Position numbers and translations under genes: made by a program | Notes under the pieces: generated by a model | Told to the model about the DNA's origin: nothing | Database searches by the model: none | Seen by the model: only the letters and a program-made list of their open reading frames with translations | Part shown: piece after piece, positions 8,795 through 17,385 of the stretch | Position numbering within the stretch: the stretch's first letter is position 1 | Layout of the letters: each line of letters starts with the position of its first letter | Source: CAVDAL01 sp963606965 | GTDB lineage: Bacteria > Actinomycetota > Coriobacteriia > Coriobacteriales > QAMH01 | Direction: 5' to 3' | Assembly (NCBI GenBank): GCA_963606965.1 | Contig: CAVDAL010000020.1 | Location: 1 to 44,446 of the forward strand | Length of the DNA: 44,446 nucleotides

Positions 8795-9895
8795 ATGGAT
8801 CTTTCCGGATTTAAAGACCCAAAACTTGGGCGCGAACTCATTCAATGCATTCAAGATTTAGCTCCTGCTGCGCTTGAGCGCTGTGGCGGACAAATCAACT
8901 TGATGGAAGTTTGCGGCACCCACACAGTGGCAATTGCTCGCAATGGCTTCAGGAACATTTTGCCACAAGGTGTGCGCCTTATCAGCGGGCCAGGTTGCCC
9001 TGTTTGCGTGACAGCTAACAAAGACATCGACACAGTCATTGCTCTTTCGCGCATTGATAATGTAATTCTTACAACATTTGGCGACATGACACGCGTGCCA
9101 GGTTCTACATCTTCACTCAATGAAGAAAAAGCTGCAGGCCATGACATTCGCATTGTTTATTCACCGCTTGATGCTTTAAAAATTGCACAAGACAACCCAG
9201 ATAAAGAAGTTGTTTTTGTTGGCGTTGGTTTTGAAACAACAACTCCTTTAATTGCTGCAACAATCAAACGTGCAGCAAACATGGGCTTGGAAAATTTCTC
9301 TGTTTTTGCAGCTCACAAAACTGTTCCAAACACATTAGATGTGCTGGTAAACGACCCAGAAGTCAAATTGACAGCTCTTATTTTGCCAGGCCATGTAAGC
9401 ACTATCATTGGCATGGAGCCATATAAATTTATTGCAGAAAAATATCACATTCCTGGTGTTATAACAGGCTTTGAGCCAGTCGACGTTTTGGAAGGCATTG
9501 CAATGTTAATGCGCCAGCTGGCAGAAGGCAGAGCAGAAATTGAAAATGCTTATCCACGTGGTGTGCGTGATGAAGGCAACACTGCCGCTATTGAAGCAAT
9601 TAGCGAAGTCTTTGAACATTGCGATGCAACATGGCGCGGCCTTGGCCTTATCCCCAATTCTGGATATAAGTTGCGCAAAGAATTTGCAAAGTTTGATGCA
9701 TTTGAACGTTTGCAGCCACAGGTTGAAGAAACTAAAGATCCACGCGGATGCCGTTGTGGCGACATTTTGCGCGGAATCATGGCGCCAGACGATTGCCCGC
9801 TTTTTAATACTGCTTGCAGCCCTGAACACCCTGTTGGACCTTGCATGGTTTCAAGTGAAGGCTCATGTGCTGCTTATTATAAATATTTGCGATAA
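8795..9895 (+). CDS. hypD: Hydrogenase iron-cyanide assembly protein HypD
   Basis: [4Fe-4S] scaffold that with HypC assembles the Fe(CN)2CO group of [NiFe]-hydrogenases. Diagnostic motifs are all present: LMEVCGTHTVAIARNG (about 30-45), SGPGCPVCVT, TFGDMTRVPGS, GVGFETTTPL, AHKTVPN, LPGHVSTIIG and the C-terminal cluster region CRCGDILRG..CPLF..ACSPEHPVGPCMVSSEGSC. Length 366 is normal. It follows hypC by 14 nt in an operon hypF-hypC-hypD. hypE, hypA and hypB, and the hydrogenase structural genes, are not in this window, so they must be elsewhere. Confidence 0.95.
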   Translation: MDLSGFKDPKLGRELIQCIQDLAPAALERCGGQINLMEVCGTHTVAIARNGFRNILPQGVRLISGPGCPVCVTANKDIDTVIALSRIDNVILTTFGDMTRVPGSTSSLNEEKAAGHDIRIVYSPLDALKIAQDNPDKEVVFVGVGFETTTPLIAATIKRAANMGLENFSVFAAHKTVPNTLDVLVNDPEVKLTALILPGHVSTIIGMEPYKFIAEKYHIPGVITGFEPVDVLEGIAMLMRQLAEGRAEIENAYPRGVRDEGNTAAIEAISEVFEHCDATWRGLGLIPNSGYKLRKEFAKFDAFERLQPQVEETKDPRGCRCGDILRGIMAPDDCPLFNTACSPEHPVGPCMVSSEGSCAAYYKYLR

Positions 9896-9960
9896 TCAAA
9901 AAATGAATTTAGTGCGAGCTTAAGCAAAAACTGCGCTTGCATAGACAAAACTTGTTATAA

Positions 9961-9988
9961 GATATAAAGCAATAAGCTAATTTATATC
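9961..9988. promoter_or_regulatory. Inverted repeat upstream of cbiM/nikM, candidate operator
   Basis: GATATAAA (9961-9968) and TTTATATC (9981-9988) form a perfect 8-bp inverted repeat with a 12-nt spacer, 20 nt before the start codon of the metal transporter gene and just before its AGGAG (9997-10001). The position and dyad shape suit a metal-responsive repressor such as a NikR-type protein, but the sequence does not match the E. coli NikR consensus, so this is only a candidate. No cobalamin riboswitch-like length of leader is available (113 nt between genes). Confidence 0.4.
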
Positions 9989-10008
9989 AAAACGCTAGGA
10001 GCGCACAA

Positions 10009-11106
10009 ATGCACATGCCTGAAAATTATTTAAGTCCTTCAACTTGTATAGTTTTAGACATTATATTTGTTGTGTTGCTTGTTGTTGCAATTAAAAAAAC
10101 TCATGCAAAAATTCCACGCGAACGCATCCCTCTGCTTGGATTTGCAGCAGCTATAAGTTGCCTTGTCATGATGGTTGACTTACCAATTTCAGGTGGAACA
10201 AGTGCTCACGCTGTTTGCGCTGTGATAATTGCAATCTTGTTTGGGCCTTGGGCTGCTGTTGTTGCCGTCACGGCTGCCTTGCTTGTTCAAACTGTGCTTT
10301 TTGGCAATGGCGGCTTGCTTTGCCTTGGTGCAAATGCTTTTGTTATGGCATTCATTTTGCCATTTGTTGGATATGGAATTTATTGGATATTTTCAAGGCT
10401 TATCAAAGGCTTGCGCGGTGAGCTGCTTGGAGGCTTTGTTGGTTCATATATAGCACTTGTAATATCATCGCTAATCTCTGCAATATTTTGCAGCTTGCAA
10501 CCTCTGCTTTTCCATGACTCACTTGGCAATGCACTTTATGCTCCATACCCGCTGACCGTTGCAATTCCAAGCATTCTTGCAAATGCTCTAGCTCTTTGGG
10601 GCTTTGTTGAAGCAATTCTTACATGCGTGCTGCTTATCTTCTTCCGCAAGAAATGTATGCTTTTCCCAATAGAAAGAAAAAAGGAAGTCAAAACCAGAAC
10701 AAAGATTGCAGAGCCTGTGCCAGATTGGGCAAGCTTAAAATCAACTGTCATATTATGCGCAATTTTGAGCGTTATAATTCCGATAATTTCCCTTTTTATG
10801 CATGCAACTTTTGGAATATGGAATATTGAAGCAATAAGTGCTAATGTGGGCTACATTCCAACTGGCATTGAAAATGGATGGGCTTGGAGTGGCATATTCC
10901 CAATGTATACAATCTTTAGCTTGCCATATCCACTCACATATATAATTTGCGGCATTCTTGGCTCAGCAATAAATGTTGGAATTTTCAAGCTTTTAAGTTT
11001 TGCATATAAACCCGCAAATAAACTTGGTGCAAAAATCGAAGAACCAAAAGCGCAGGTCAAGCACTATGACGAATATGTTTATGAAATTGATGAAGAGGAA
11101 GTTTAA
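10009..11106 (+). CDS. CbiM/NikM-type ECF metal transporter substrate-binding membrane protein with C-terminal CbiN/PDGLE-like extension
   Basis: S component of an energy-coupling-factor importer for Ni2+ or Co2+. The N-terminus MHMPENYLS is the conserved metal-binding start of CbiM/NikM (the free amine, His2 and Met bind the metal); SGGTSAHAVCA and GGLLCLGANAFVMAF follow as family motifs. Seven or so membrane helices are followed (about 215-345) by a linker and two further helices, resembling the fused NikN/PDGLE module. AGGAG is 7 nt before the ATG at 10009. Placement straight after hypFCD favours nickel for [NiFe]-hydrogenase over cobalt. The A and T components (CbiO/CbiQ) do not follow; the next gene is convergent, so it would have to borrow an ECF module encoded elsewhere. 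Confidence 0.85.
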   Translation: MHMPENYLSPSTCIVLDIIFVVLLVVAIKKTHAKIPRERIPLLGFAAAISCLVMMVDLPISGGTSAHAVCAVIIAILFGPWAAVVAVTAALLVQTVLFGNGGLLCLGANAFVMAFILPFVGYGIYWIFSRLIKGLRGELLGGFVGSYIALVISSLISAIFCSLQPLLFHDSLGNALYAPYPLTVAIPSILANALALWGFVEAILTCVLLIFFRKKCMLFPIERKKEVKTRTKIAEPVPDWASLKSTVILCAILSVIIPIISLFMHATFGIWNIEAISANVGYIPTGIENGWAWSGIFPMYTIFSLPYPLTYIICGILGSAINVGIFKLLSFAYKPANKLGAKIEEPKAQVKHYDEYVYEIDEEEV

Positions 11107-11115
11107 GCTTACAAG

Positions 11116-12069
11116 CTAACCTTTCACAACTCGTAAAGCATGCTTATTCATTGAAATGTCGAAATCTTTTGCTTCAATCTTTTCGCCATCGGCCTGACAC
11201 GGTGGCGCCATATTAAAGCTCAATTTCATACCTGAGCATCTGCCAAATTCCATGCGCTTTAAGCCAGTATGGTGACCCTTCATAGCAATTGCAAAAACAG
11301 CAATAGCACTTGCAACACTAAGCTTTGGATGAGCAATGCATACATCAAAAAGACCATCATCAATTTTTGCTTCTGGGCAAATAATAAAGCCACCACCATA
11401 TGTGCGTCCAATCTGCACAGCAAACATCAATGATTCGTCACAAACGCTTTGGCCTTCTAAAAATTTGAGTTCATGTTCACCAAGAGGCTCAACATCTTTT
11501 GCAGCAAGATCATATTCATAAATGTCCAAATGATTGCGCAAGATGTCCATGCCAGATTCAAAATAAAGCGCCGCGCCTTTTTTGTCTGTATATTTGCGGC
11601 GCTCCATTGTATCAATTGCAATTGCAGCATCCAGCCCGAAGGAAAGTGTCTCGACAAAGTATTCGCCATTAACACAGCCTACATCTGCAGGTTGCACGTT
11701 ATAAAGCAAAGTTTGCTGAATTGCTTTATCTATTTTTTCAGAAATTCCCAAGCTCTTTGCATAATCATTGCCAGAGCCAACAGGAATGATTGAAAACACT
11801 GGGCGGTCTTGCGGCTGACGCTTCATCATGCCATTTGCAGCTTCATGAATAACACCATCGCCACCAAGAACAACAAGCGTTTGATAGTCATCACTCATAT
11901 GTTCAACAATTTCAGCAGCATGCCAAGCAGACTGTGTATATTCAACATCAAAATTTTGTTTGCCAAGCACAGTTTCAAATGCTTGCGTAGCATGAATTGC
12001 AGCCTGCAAACCCTTCCCGCTTTGTGCAGTAGGGTTTGCAACCATCAAAGTTTTGCCAAGTGTTGTCAT
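11116..12069 (-). CDS. Diacylglycerol kinase-like lipid kinase (YegS/DagK family)
   Basis: ATP-dependent lipid kinase domain protein of 317 residues. Motifs of the DAGK catalytic family are clear: VANPTAQSGKG (about 9-19), VVLGGDGVIHEAANGMM (about 65-81, the GGDGT-like nucleotide loop) and IIPVGSGNDYAKSLG (about 93-107). The substrate could be diacylglycerol, recycling it to phosphatidate, or a related lipid; family members vary and this cannot be settled here. AGGGAAAGG precedes the ATG. It lies 39 nt after pheT on the same strand and probably shares the pheST transcript. It ends 9 nt from the convergent cbiM-like gene. Confidence 0.82.
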   Translation of the reverse strand: MTTLGKTLMVANPTAQSGKGLQAAIHATQAFETVLGKQNFDVEYTQSAWHAAEIVEHMSDDYQTLVVLGGDGVIHEAANGMMKRQPQDRPVFSIIPVGSGNDYAKSLGISEKIDKAIQQTLLYNVQPADVGCVNGEYFVETLSFGLDAAIAIDTMERRKYTDKKGAALYFESGMDILRNHLDIYEYDLAAKDVEPLGEHELKFLEGQSVCDESLMFAVQIGRTYGGGFIICPEAKIDDGLFDVCIAHPKLSVASAIAVFAIAMKGHHTGLKRMEFGRCSGMKLSFNMAPPCQADGEKIEAKDFDISMNKHALRVVKG

Positions 12070-12108
12070 TTTAAATAGCCTTTCCCTGCAGCAATTAGTG
12101 AAGCTATT

Positions 12109-14550
12109 TTACGCGCGAGTTTGCGCGTTGCAAGCAGCACAAACCTTCTTCACGATCTTTGCATGAACTTGCTCAACTTCTTCAGAAGTTAAAGTTCTGT
12201 CTGCCGCTCTGTAAGACAAGCGATATGCCATCGACTTTTTGCCAACGCCAACGCGCTTGTCGTCACGATAAACATCAAAAAGTTGCACGTCTTCAAGCAG
12301 TTGCTTGCCAGCTTTTGTGATGGCTGAAGCTATGCGTTCTGCGCTTACATCTTCATCAACAACCAAAGCCAAATCCATTTCCATTCCAGGATAAAGCGGA
12401 ACATCAACATATGGACGCTGATCTTGCGATGTATTAAGCAGCTGCTTTACATCCAGTTCAAAAGCAACAACAGATGCATCGATATCAAAAGCTTGGCAAG
12501 AAAGCGGATGAATTTCACCAACCCAGCCAAGAACTGCGCCACCACTCAAAATTTGTGCAGCACGACCAGGCTGCAACCATGGAGCTTCATCTGCATCCAT
12601 TGCTTTAAAGCGAACCTTCTGTGTGCAAAGTTCACGAAGCAAAGTTTCCACAACACCTTTTGCATCATAAAAGTCAATTTCAACTTCTTCTCTATTCCAA
12701 GCATGCGCATGGAATGAACCAGTCATAACACCAGCTAGCAAGGTCTGTTCTTTTGGAGTCTTTCTGCCTTCCGCTGTGCCAAAAACAACACCACGTTCAA
12801 AGAGCTGAACATTTTTCACACCGCGGCTTGCATTATATGCAATCGAGCGCAAAAGTCCTGGGATAATGCTGCGGCGCATAACAGATTGTTCACTGCTCAT
12901 TGGGTTGATGATTTCTACAGCTTCACCGCGGTCACCTTGCGGAATGCGTGCAAGCTCAAGATCATTAGCGCTGACCAGCGAATATGTCATTGTTTCATTC
13001 AAGCCGCAAGCGCGCAAAGTCCTGCTCATAAGCTCGACTTGTTCTTGCTGCTTTGTGCGTCCGCCAACCTTTGTGCCACCAGGCAAAGTTGATGGAACTC
13101 TATCCATGCCCCAAATGCGCAAGACTTCTTCATAAAGATCAATTTCACGAATTAAGTCTGGGCGGAATGTTGGAGCAATAACCTGCAGCTGTTCGTCGCC
13201 TGCTTTGCCATTAACTTCGCAGCCCAAATTCTTCAAGATTGTAATTTGTTCTTCATCTGTAATATCTGCACCAATGTGCGCACGCAAACGAGCTGGGCGC
13301 AAAGTCAACTCCACAGGCTCTTGAACAATAGGATATTCATCAATAACACCCTTGCAAACAGTGCCGCCAGAAACAGCAGCAATCAAAGCTGCTGCAATTT
13401 CACTATATTCTTCACATGTATTTGCATCTACTCCACGTTCATAGCGCAAAGAAGATTCAGAAACAAGGCTCAAGTTGCGGCTTGTACGCGATGTGTGAGC
13501 TGTTGAAAATGTTGCAGATTCAAGCAAAACATCTGTTGTGTCGTCGACAACTTCAGATTCAAGGCCGCCCATAACACCAGCCAAAGCAACAGCAGATGTG
13601 CCATTTGTGATTAAAGTCATGTCGCTTGTAAGCTCGCGTTCTTCACCATCTAAAGTTGTAAACTTTTGCCCGTCTTCAGCAGACTGAACTTTAACATGAT
13701 GCTTGCCATCTGCACCTTTAGGGAATGCACGCAAGTCAAACGCATGGAGCGGCTGGCCAAGCTCGAACAAAATATAATTTGTTACATCTACAACATTATT
13801 AATTGAACGCGCGCCTAAAGCCGTAATGCGTTCAACCAACCAATCAGGAGAAGGGCCAATTTTCACATTGCGAATAACTCGCGCTGTATATCGTGGGCAA
13901 AGCTGCGGTTCTGCAATTTCAACATCCACGATGTCATGCACATCTTCATCATTTGCTGGTCCTGGAACATCGCACGGTGGCTGATAATGCCAGTCGATAT
14001 TATAAATTGCGCCGACTTCGCGAGCAAAACCTTTCATTGACAAACAGTCAGGACGGTTTGGAGTAATTTCCAAATCAAGAACTTGGTCGCTCAAACCTTT
14101 ATATTGCGCAAATGGCGCACCAACAGGAGCATCTTCATGCAAAATCATAATTCCTGAATGGTCGCTGCCAAGCCCAAGTTCGCGCGATGAACAAATCATT
14201 CCGCATGAAAGCTGACCACGCAACTTTGACTTTTTAATCTTTGTACCATCTGGCATGACAGTGCCAATTGTTGCAACAGGAACCTTGATTCCAGCGCAAA
14301 CATTTGGAGCGCCGCAAACAATTTGCACAGGTTCGCCTTCGCCAAGATTAACAGTAGTTACATGCATGTGGTCGCTGTCTGGATGGTCGACGCATGTCAA
14401 AACTTCACCAACAACAACGCCATCCAAATTCGCGCCAACAGTTTCTAAACCTTCAACGCCTGTGCCTGTAAGGTCAAGGCGGTCACAAAAATCTTGCATT
14501 TCATCTGGCACATCAACAAAAGTTTTTAGCCATTTCATTGAAACAAGCAT
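12109..14550 (-). CDS. pheT: Phenylalanine--tRNA ligase beta subunit
   Basis: Beta subunit of the (alpha-beta)2 PheRS that charges tRNA-Phe. The 813-residue product shows the usual architecture: N-terminal start MLVSMKWLKTFVDVP, a tRNA-binding EMAP/OB domain (about 40-150; HPDSDHMHVTTVNLG, IVCGAPNV), B3/B4 editing domain (about 215-400; GARSINNVVDVTNYILFELGQPLHAFD), B5 domain and catalytic-like core (about 420-690), and a C-terminal ferredoxin-like anticodon-binding domain (YPGMEMDLALVVDEDV to the end). GTGGAG lies 5 nt before the start. It follows pheS by 38 nt and is controlled by the same T-box. Confidence 0.96.
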   Translation of the reverse strand: MLVSMKWLKTFVDVPDEMQDFCDRLDLTGTGVEGLETVGANLDGVVVGEVLTCVDHPDSDHMHVTTVNLGEGEPVQIVCGAPNVCAGIKVPVATIGTVMPDGTKIKKSKLRGQLSCGMICSSRELGLGSDHSGIMILHEDAPVGAPFAQYKGLSDQVLDLEITPNRPDCLSMKGFAREVGAIYNIDWHYQPPCDVPGPANDEDVHDIVDVEIAEPQLCPRYTARVIRNVKIGPSPDWLVERITALGARSINNVVDVTNYILFELGQPLHAFDLRAFPKGADGKHHVKVQSAEDGQKFTTLDGEERELTSDMTLITNGTSAVALAGVMGGLESEVVDDTTDVLLESATFSTAHTSRTSRNLSLVSESSLRYERGVDANTCEEYSEIAAALIAAVSGGTVCKGVIDEYPIVQEPVELTLRPARLRAHIGADITDEEQITILKNLGCEVNGKAGDEQLQVIAPTFRPDLIREIDLYEEVLRIWGMDRVPSTLPGGTKVGGRTKQQEQVELMSRTLRACGLNETMTYSLVSANDLELARIPQGDRGEAVEIINPMSSEQSVMRRSIIPGLLRSIAYNASRGVKNVQLFERGVVFGTAEGRKTPKEQTLLAGVMTGSFHAHAWNREEVEIDFYDAKGVVETLLRELCTQKVRFKAMDADEAPWLQPGRAAQILSGGAVLGWVGEIHPLSCQAFDIDASVVAFELDVKQLLNTSQDQRPYVDVPLYPGMEMDLALVVDEDVSAERIASAITKAGKQLLEDVQLFDVYRDDKRVGVGKKSMAYRLSYRAADRTLTSEEVEQVHAKIVKKVCAACNAQTRA

Positions 14551-14588
14551 ATTTTCTCCACTTCTATCTATATTCCACGTTTACAAAA

Positions 14589-15650
14589 TTAGAATTGACG
14601 CAAGAAGCGCATATCGCCTTCAAGCAGCATACGCAAGTCAGGCACGTTATATTTCAAGCATGCCAAGCGTTCAACGCCAACGCCAAACGCAAAGCCTGTA
14701 TAAACTTCAGGGTCAATATCAACATAGCCAAAGACATTAGGGTCAACCATGCCGCAGCCCAAAATTTCAACCCAGCCTGTACCCTTGCAAAAACGGCAAC
14801 CTTCACCATGGCAAATGCCGCATGAAACATCTGCTTCTGCGCTTGGTTCAGTGAATGGGAAGAAGTGCGCGCGGAAGCGAGTCTTGCGCTCTTCACCAAA
14901 GAATGCTTTGCAGAAGTAATCAAGCGTGCCTTTCAAGTCGCCAAATGTGATGCCCTTGTCAACAACAAGCCCTTCAATTTGATGGAATTGCGGAAGGTGT
15001 GACGGGTCAGCCACATCGCGGCGATAAACCTTGCCAGGACTAATCATATAAATTGGCGGCTTGTCTTCTTCCATAACATGAACCTGGCAACCAGATGTCT
15101 GTGTGCGAAGAAGAACGTCACTTTCCCCGCGGACATTTGCAACGTCGCCGCTGCGATCCAAAACATAAAATGTATCCTGCATTGAGCGGCTTGGGTGGTC
15201 AGCTGGAGCGTTCAGCGCTGTGAAGTTGTAATAGTCAGTTTCAACTTCACGCCCGTCAACAACCCTATATCCAATGCCAGCAAAAATATCAGAAACTTCA
15301 CGAATGATATGATTGATTAAATGTTCAGTGCCAACAATTTGGCTTCTGCCTGGTAGCGTGATATCAAGCGCACCAGCTTCCATTTTTTCTTCAAGTTCTT
15401 TTGCATTAAGCTTCTTTTTCTTTTCTTCAAAAGCTGCTTCCAAATGGTCGCGCACTTCATTAACAATCTTGCCAACGTGCGGACGTTCCTCTTTTGGAAC
15501 ATCGCGCATTCCACGCAAAGCATTTGTGAGCGAGCCCTTCTTGCCCATAACTGCAATTCTTGCTTCCTCAAGCACGTCACTGTTTGCAGCAGTTTCAATA
15601 TGCTTTAAAGCATCTGCTCGCAGTGCTTCAAGATCTTCTTTAAGACCCAT
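14589..15650 (-). CDS. pheS: Phenylalanine--tRNA ligase alpha subunit
   Basis: Catalytic subunit of PheRS, 353 residues from the start chosen here. N-terminal coiled coil (MGLKEDLEALRADALKHI onward) then class II motifs: motif 1 near TEHLINHIIREVSDIFAGIGY, motif 2 around QVHVMEEDKPPIYMISPGKVYRRDVADPSHLPQFHQIEG, and motif 3 FAFGVGVERLACLKYN. The ATG at 15650 has AAGGAG 7 nt upstream. A longer in-frame reading to 15788 would translate the T-box and its terminator and is rejected. Operon pheS-pheT-lipid kinase. Confidence 0.96.
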   Translation of the reverse strand: MGLKEDLEALRADALKHIETAANSDVLEEARIAVMGKKGSLTNALRGMRDVPKEERPHVGKIVNEVRDHLEAAFEEKKKKLNAKELEEKMEAGALDITLPGRSQIVGTEHLINHIIREVSDIFAGIGYRVVDGREVETDYYNFTALNAPADHPSRSMQDTFYVLDRSGDVANVRGESDVLLRTQTSGCQVHVMEEDKPPIYMISPGKVYRRDVADPSHLPQFHQIEGLVVDKGITFGDLKGTLDYFCKAFFGEERKTRFRAHFFPFTEPSAEADVSCGICHGEGCRFCKGTGWVEILGCGMVDPNVFGYVDIDPEVYTGFAFGVGVERLACLKYNVPDLRMLLEGDMRFLRQF

Positions 15651-15673
15651 GTTTTCTCTCCTTAATGTTCTCA

Positions 15674-16015
15674 TAAAAACAAAAATCCGCCCTCGGCTAT
15701 CGAGGACGGATGAATTTCCGCGGTACCACCTCGGTTGACTTTGCACTATGCACGTCCCGCAAAGACGCGCCGAACAAAGCCCACTCATTTGTCTGTTTTC
15801 GCCAGACTTACGGCTTGCCTACTTTTTCAAATTTTGCTTTTGCACTTTTCACGGTAAGCCAACTCTTAACATGGCTGGCTGCAAAACCAAAAAAATGATG
15901 TTCAACAAGCAGCTCCGGAGTGAATTTGCATGCGCTTTTGTTGTGCAGCCCTTCCAGCCACGGGGCTCTTCTCTTCTTCAACAAAGCTTATGCATGCAAC
16001 TGTCTCCATCAAAGC
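15674..16015 (-). promoter_or_regulatory. T-box riboswitch of pheST (tRNA-Phe sensing)
   Basis: The minus strand between promoter and pheS carries a classic T-box leader. The antiterminator element AGGTGGTACCGCGG is at plus 15718-15731 and is followed by a terminator stem. At the 5' end, TGATG (plus 16007-16011) can pair with CATCA (plus 15896-15900) to close stem I, with GGAGACAG / TTGAA sequences suggesting the GA (kink-turn) motif just inside. TTGCATGC and GCATGCAA pair above it. The bases following the latter, TTCA (TTC at plus 15922-15924), are the best specifier candidate and read as a Phe codon, in agreement with the downstream genes. Uncharged tRNA-Phe would stabilise the antiterminator and allow transcription. 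Confidence 0.9.
15685..15711 (-). terminator. T-box attenuator terminator
   Basis: On the minus strand ATCCGTCCTCG-ATAGC-CGAGGGCGGAT forms a strong stem and is followed by TTTTGTTTTTATG. The competing antiterminator bulge lies directly upstream. This is the transcription-off state of the pheST leader. Confidence 0.88.
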
Positions 16016-16025
16016 AGCGCTTGAA

Positions 16026-16034
16026 AGTATATCA
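16026..16034 (-). promoter_or_regulatory. Extended -10 promoter of the pheST T-box leader
   Basis: On the minus strand TGATATACT gives an extended -10 (TG then TATACT at plus 16026-16031) about 10-15 nt before the 5' end of stem I. There is no good -35, as is usual for extended -10 promoters. Confidence 0.5.
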
Positions 16035-16179
16035 CGAGCGCAGGTGAACGGTAGTTAAAGTTGACGCGAAGGTGACGAAAGCCCTTATTTGTGGTGAAGT
16101 TGTGCGGAAACTGCGTACAGTTTATGGCTTATTTCAAATACGCTTTAAGTTTGAAGGCAAAGAGAGCATAATGCTTATT

Positions 16180-16351
16180 GTCGGAAAAAGGAAAACCCCA
16201 CCTTACCCCGACTGAGATTCGTTAAAAAGAAGTGCGACTCGGTTCACGAATCAAGAAAAGAGCGGCTTCATGAAAAGCCGCACCCCTCCTTGCTGAGGGT
16301 CTGCAATCCTCCCTTAAACACTTTTTCCGCAGACCCTCCCCTTTCTTTTTA
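16180..16351 (+). ncRNA. Candidate C-rich multi-hairpin small RNA
   Basis: A gene-free stretch encodes four consecutive perfect stems on the plus strand: GTCGG/CCGAC (16180-16212), GATTCGT/ACGAATC (16216-16252), GCGGCTT/AAGCCGC (16262-16281) and a 10-bp GAGGGTCTGC/GCAGACCCTC (16295-16338). The last is followed by CCCTTTCTTTTT, a good terminator tail. Unpaired segments are strikingly C-rich: CCCCACC in the first loop, CCCCTCC between stems three and four, TCCTCCC in the last loop. A weak promoter (TTTAAG 16144-16149, 17 nt, CATAAT 16167-16172) would start transcription near 16180. C-loops recall the actinobacterial 6C RNA and CCUCC-type sRNAs that pair with ribosome binding sites. No Rfam family is claimed. 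The third stem, read on the minus strand, is followed by TCTTTTCTT and could instead or also terminate transcription from the metal regulator gene. Confidence 0.42.
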
Positions 16352-16407
16352 GACCCCTTATTACTGAAGGCTTGTCCCCCTTAAAAACAATCCTTGCAAA
16401 TAAATAA

Positions 16408-16429
16408 CACTTTTAAGCTTTAAAAGGTG
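16408..16429 (-). terminator. AT-rich hairpin downstream of the metal regulator gene
   Basis: On the minus strand CACCTTTTAA and TTAAAAGTG can pair around a short AGC loop and are followed by TTATTTATTT. It lies 65 nt after the regulator stop. The stem is weak, so the call is tentative. Confidence 0.35.
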
Positions 16430-16493
16430 CGGCTTGCAGACTGCGCTTTTACAACCTGAAAGCCTACTTTTGCAATACATGCCTGCACGTTGG

Positions 16494-16874
16494 CTACAGG
16501 TCAAGCTTGCAAATAAATTCTTTCCACTTTTCAAAAGATTCATCGCTTATGGCATGCTCCATTAAGCATGCTTCTTTTTCAGCTTGTTCTTCATCAATGC
16601 CAATTGCTTTTGTTAAAAATGCAATCAATAAATTGTGGCGTTCAAGAACAGACTGGCCATATTTCAGTCCTTCTTCTGTCAAGGTGATGCCACCATAACG
16701 GCTTTGCAGCGCATATCCGCGCTCCTTCAAAACAGTTAAGGCTTTGTTGACTGACACTTTAGAAACGCCAAGCTTTGCGGCAACGTCCACGGAACGCACT
16801 GCATTTTGCGTGGAACCGCCAAGCATTACTATAGCTTCAATGTAGTCCTCGTGGGACATTGACATTTTATCCAA
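16494..16874 (-). CDS. DtxR/MntR-family metal-dependent transcriptional regulator
   Basis: Compact one-HTH-plus-dimerisation-domain regulator. The N-terminal MSHEDYIEAIVML, winged helix with VRSVDVAAKLGVSKVSVNKALTVLKERGYALQSRYGGITLTEEGLKYG, then HNLLIAFLTKAIGIDEEQAEKEACLMEHAISDESFEKW are typical of MntR/IdeR short forms; metal ligands expected in this family (Asp/His/Glu/Cys) include the DYIE start, the ...CLMEHAI... and HNLL regions. There is no C-terminal SH3/FeoA domain. Mn2+ or Fe2+ homeostasis is likely, the metal is not decidable. Start choice: TTG at 16874 has AAAGGA 6 nt upstream; ATG 16865 is the alternative. A TTG further upstream (16889) lies almost at the predicted transcription start and is rejected. 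Confidence 0.85.
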   Translation of the reverse strand: MDKMSMSHEDYIEAIVMLGGSTQNAVRSVDVAAKLGVSKVSVNKALTVLKERGYALQSRYGGITLTEEGLKYGQSVLERHNLLIAFLTKAIGIDEEQAEKEACLMEHAISDESFEKWKEFICKLDL

Positions 16875-16899
16875 GATAATTCCTTTCAAGATGGGCTAC

Positions 16900-16927
16900 A
16901 TTATACCCTTTTCTTGAAGATTGCCAA
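16900..16927 (-). promoter_or_regulatory. Promoter of the DtxR/MntR-like gene
   Basis: Minus-strand TTGGCA (plus 16922-16927) and TATAAT (plus 16900-16905) are separated by 16 nt. Transcription would begin near 16893, leaving a very short leader, which decides against the most upstream start codon of the gene. Confidence 0.65.
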
Positions 16928-17385
16928 ATTTTACTATCATTATTCCTGAATTTTGAGAGCTAATTACAATGGCACTTTTCTAATAATACGCTCATGCAAA
17001 TATGCAACAATAAAGTATGAGCTGTTTGGTGTGACAAAAATTACAATGGAGTGCAACACAGCTTGTGCATTGTTAACAGAGAAATCAACTTTGATCCTCA
17101 TTACCATTCAAGCTCACGAGCAGGCAAGATATTTGTATTAATTTTATTTTCGCTAGCGGCTTAATGGGAATTAAAGTTCACATTCTTCTTTATGCATTGA
17201 CCTGCTTTGCTAATGCGCAAATGCATAGAGCAATTCCGCGTGTCAGCTGGAAAATTATTTAATGCGAATTTTTGGAAGAAGGGTTATAGTTACTAGACGC
17301 AAATTTTGGCAACGCATTTTATGTGTATTTGCAGAAAGTGGCATATGCACAAAGGTGTGCAGGATTAAAAAGAAAGGTCAATTTT
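16928..17385. other. Gene-free interval upstream of the phosphodiesterase gene
   Basis: About 460 nt of AT-rich sequence. Short open frames exist on the plus strand but have no Shine-Dalgarno, use a TTG start and show no family features, so none is called. A GCTCAT/ATGAGC inverted repeat (16991-17023 area) is the only structure noticed. No clear promoter consensus for the next gene is seen, though TATAGT at 17285-17290 could be a -10. Confidence 0.4.

Noticed and set aside
9896..10008. Cobalamin or NiCo riboswitch before the cbiM/nikM-like gene
   Set aside because: The interval is only 113 nt, and I see neither the B12-box nor the four-way junction of NiCo elements.
15651..15788. N-terminal extension of pheS
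   Set aside because: It would translate the T-box antiterminator and terminator; MGLKED with AAGGAG is the natural start.
16953..17141. Small open frame in the gene-free interval
   Set aside because: TTG start, no Shine-Dalgarno, composition not protein-like.
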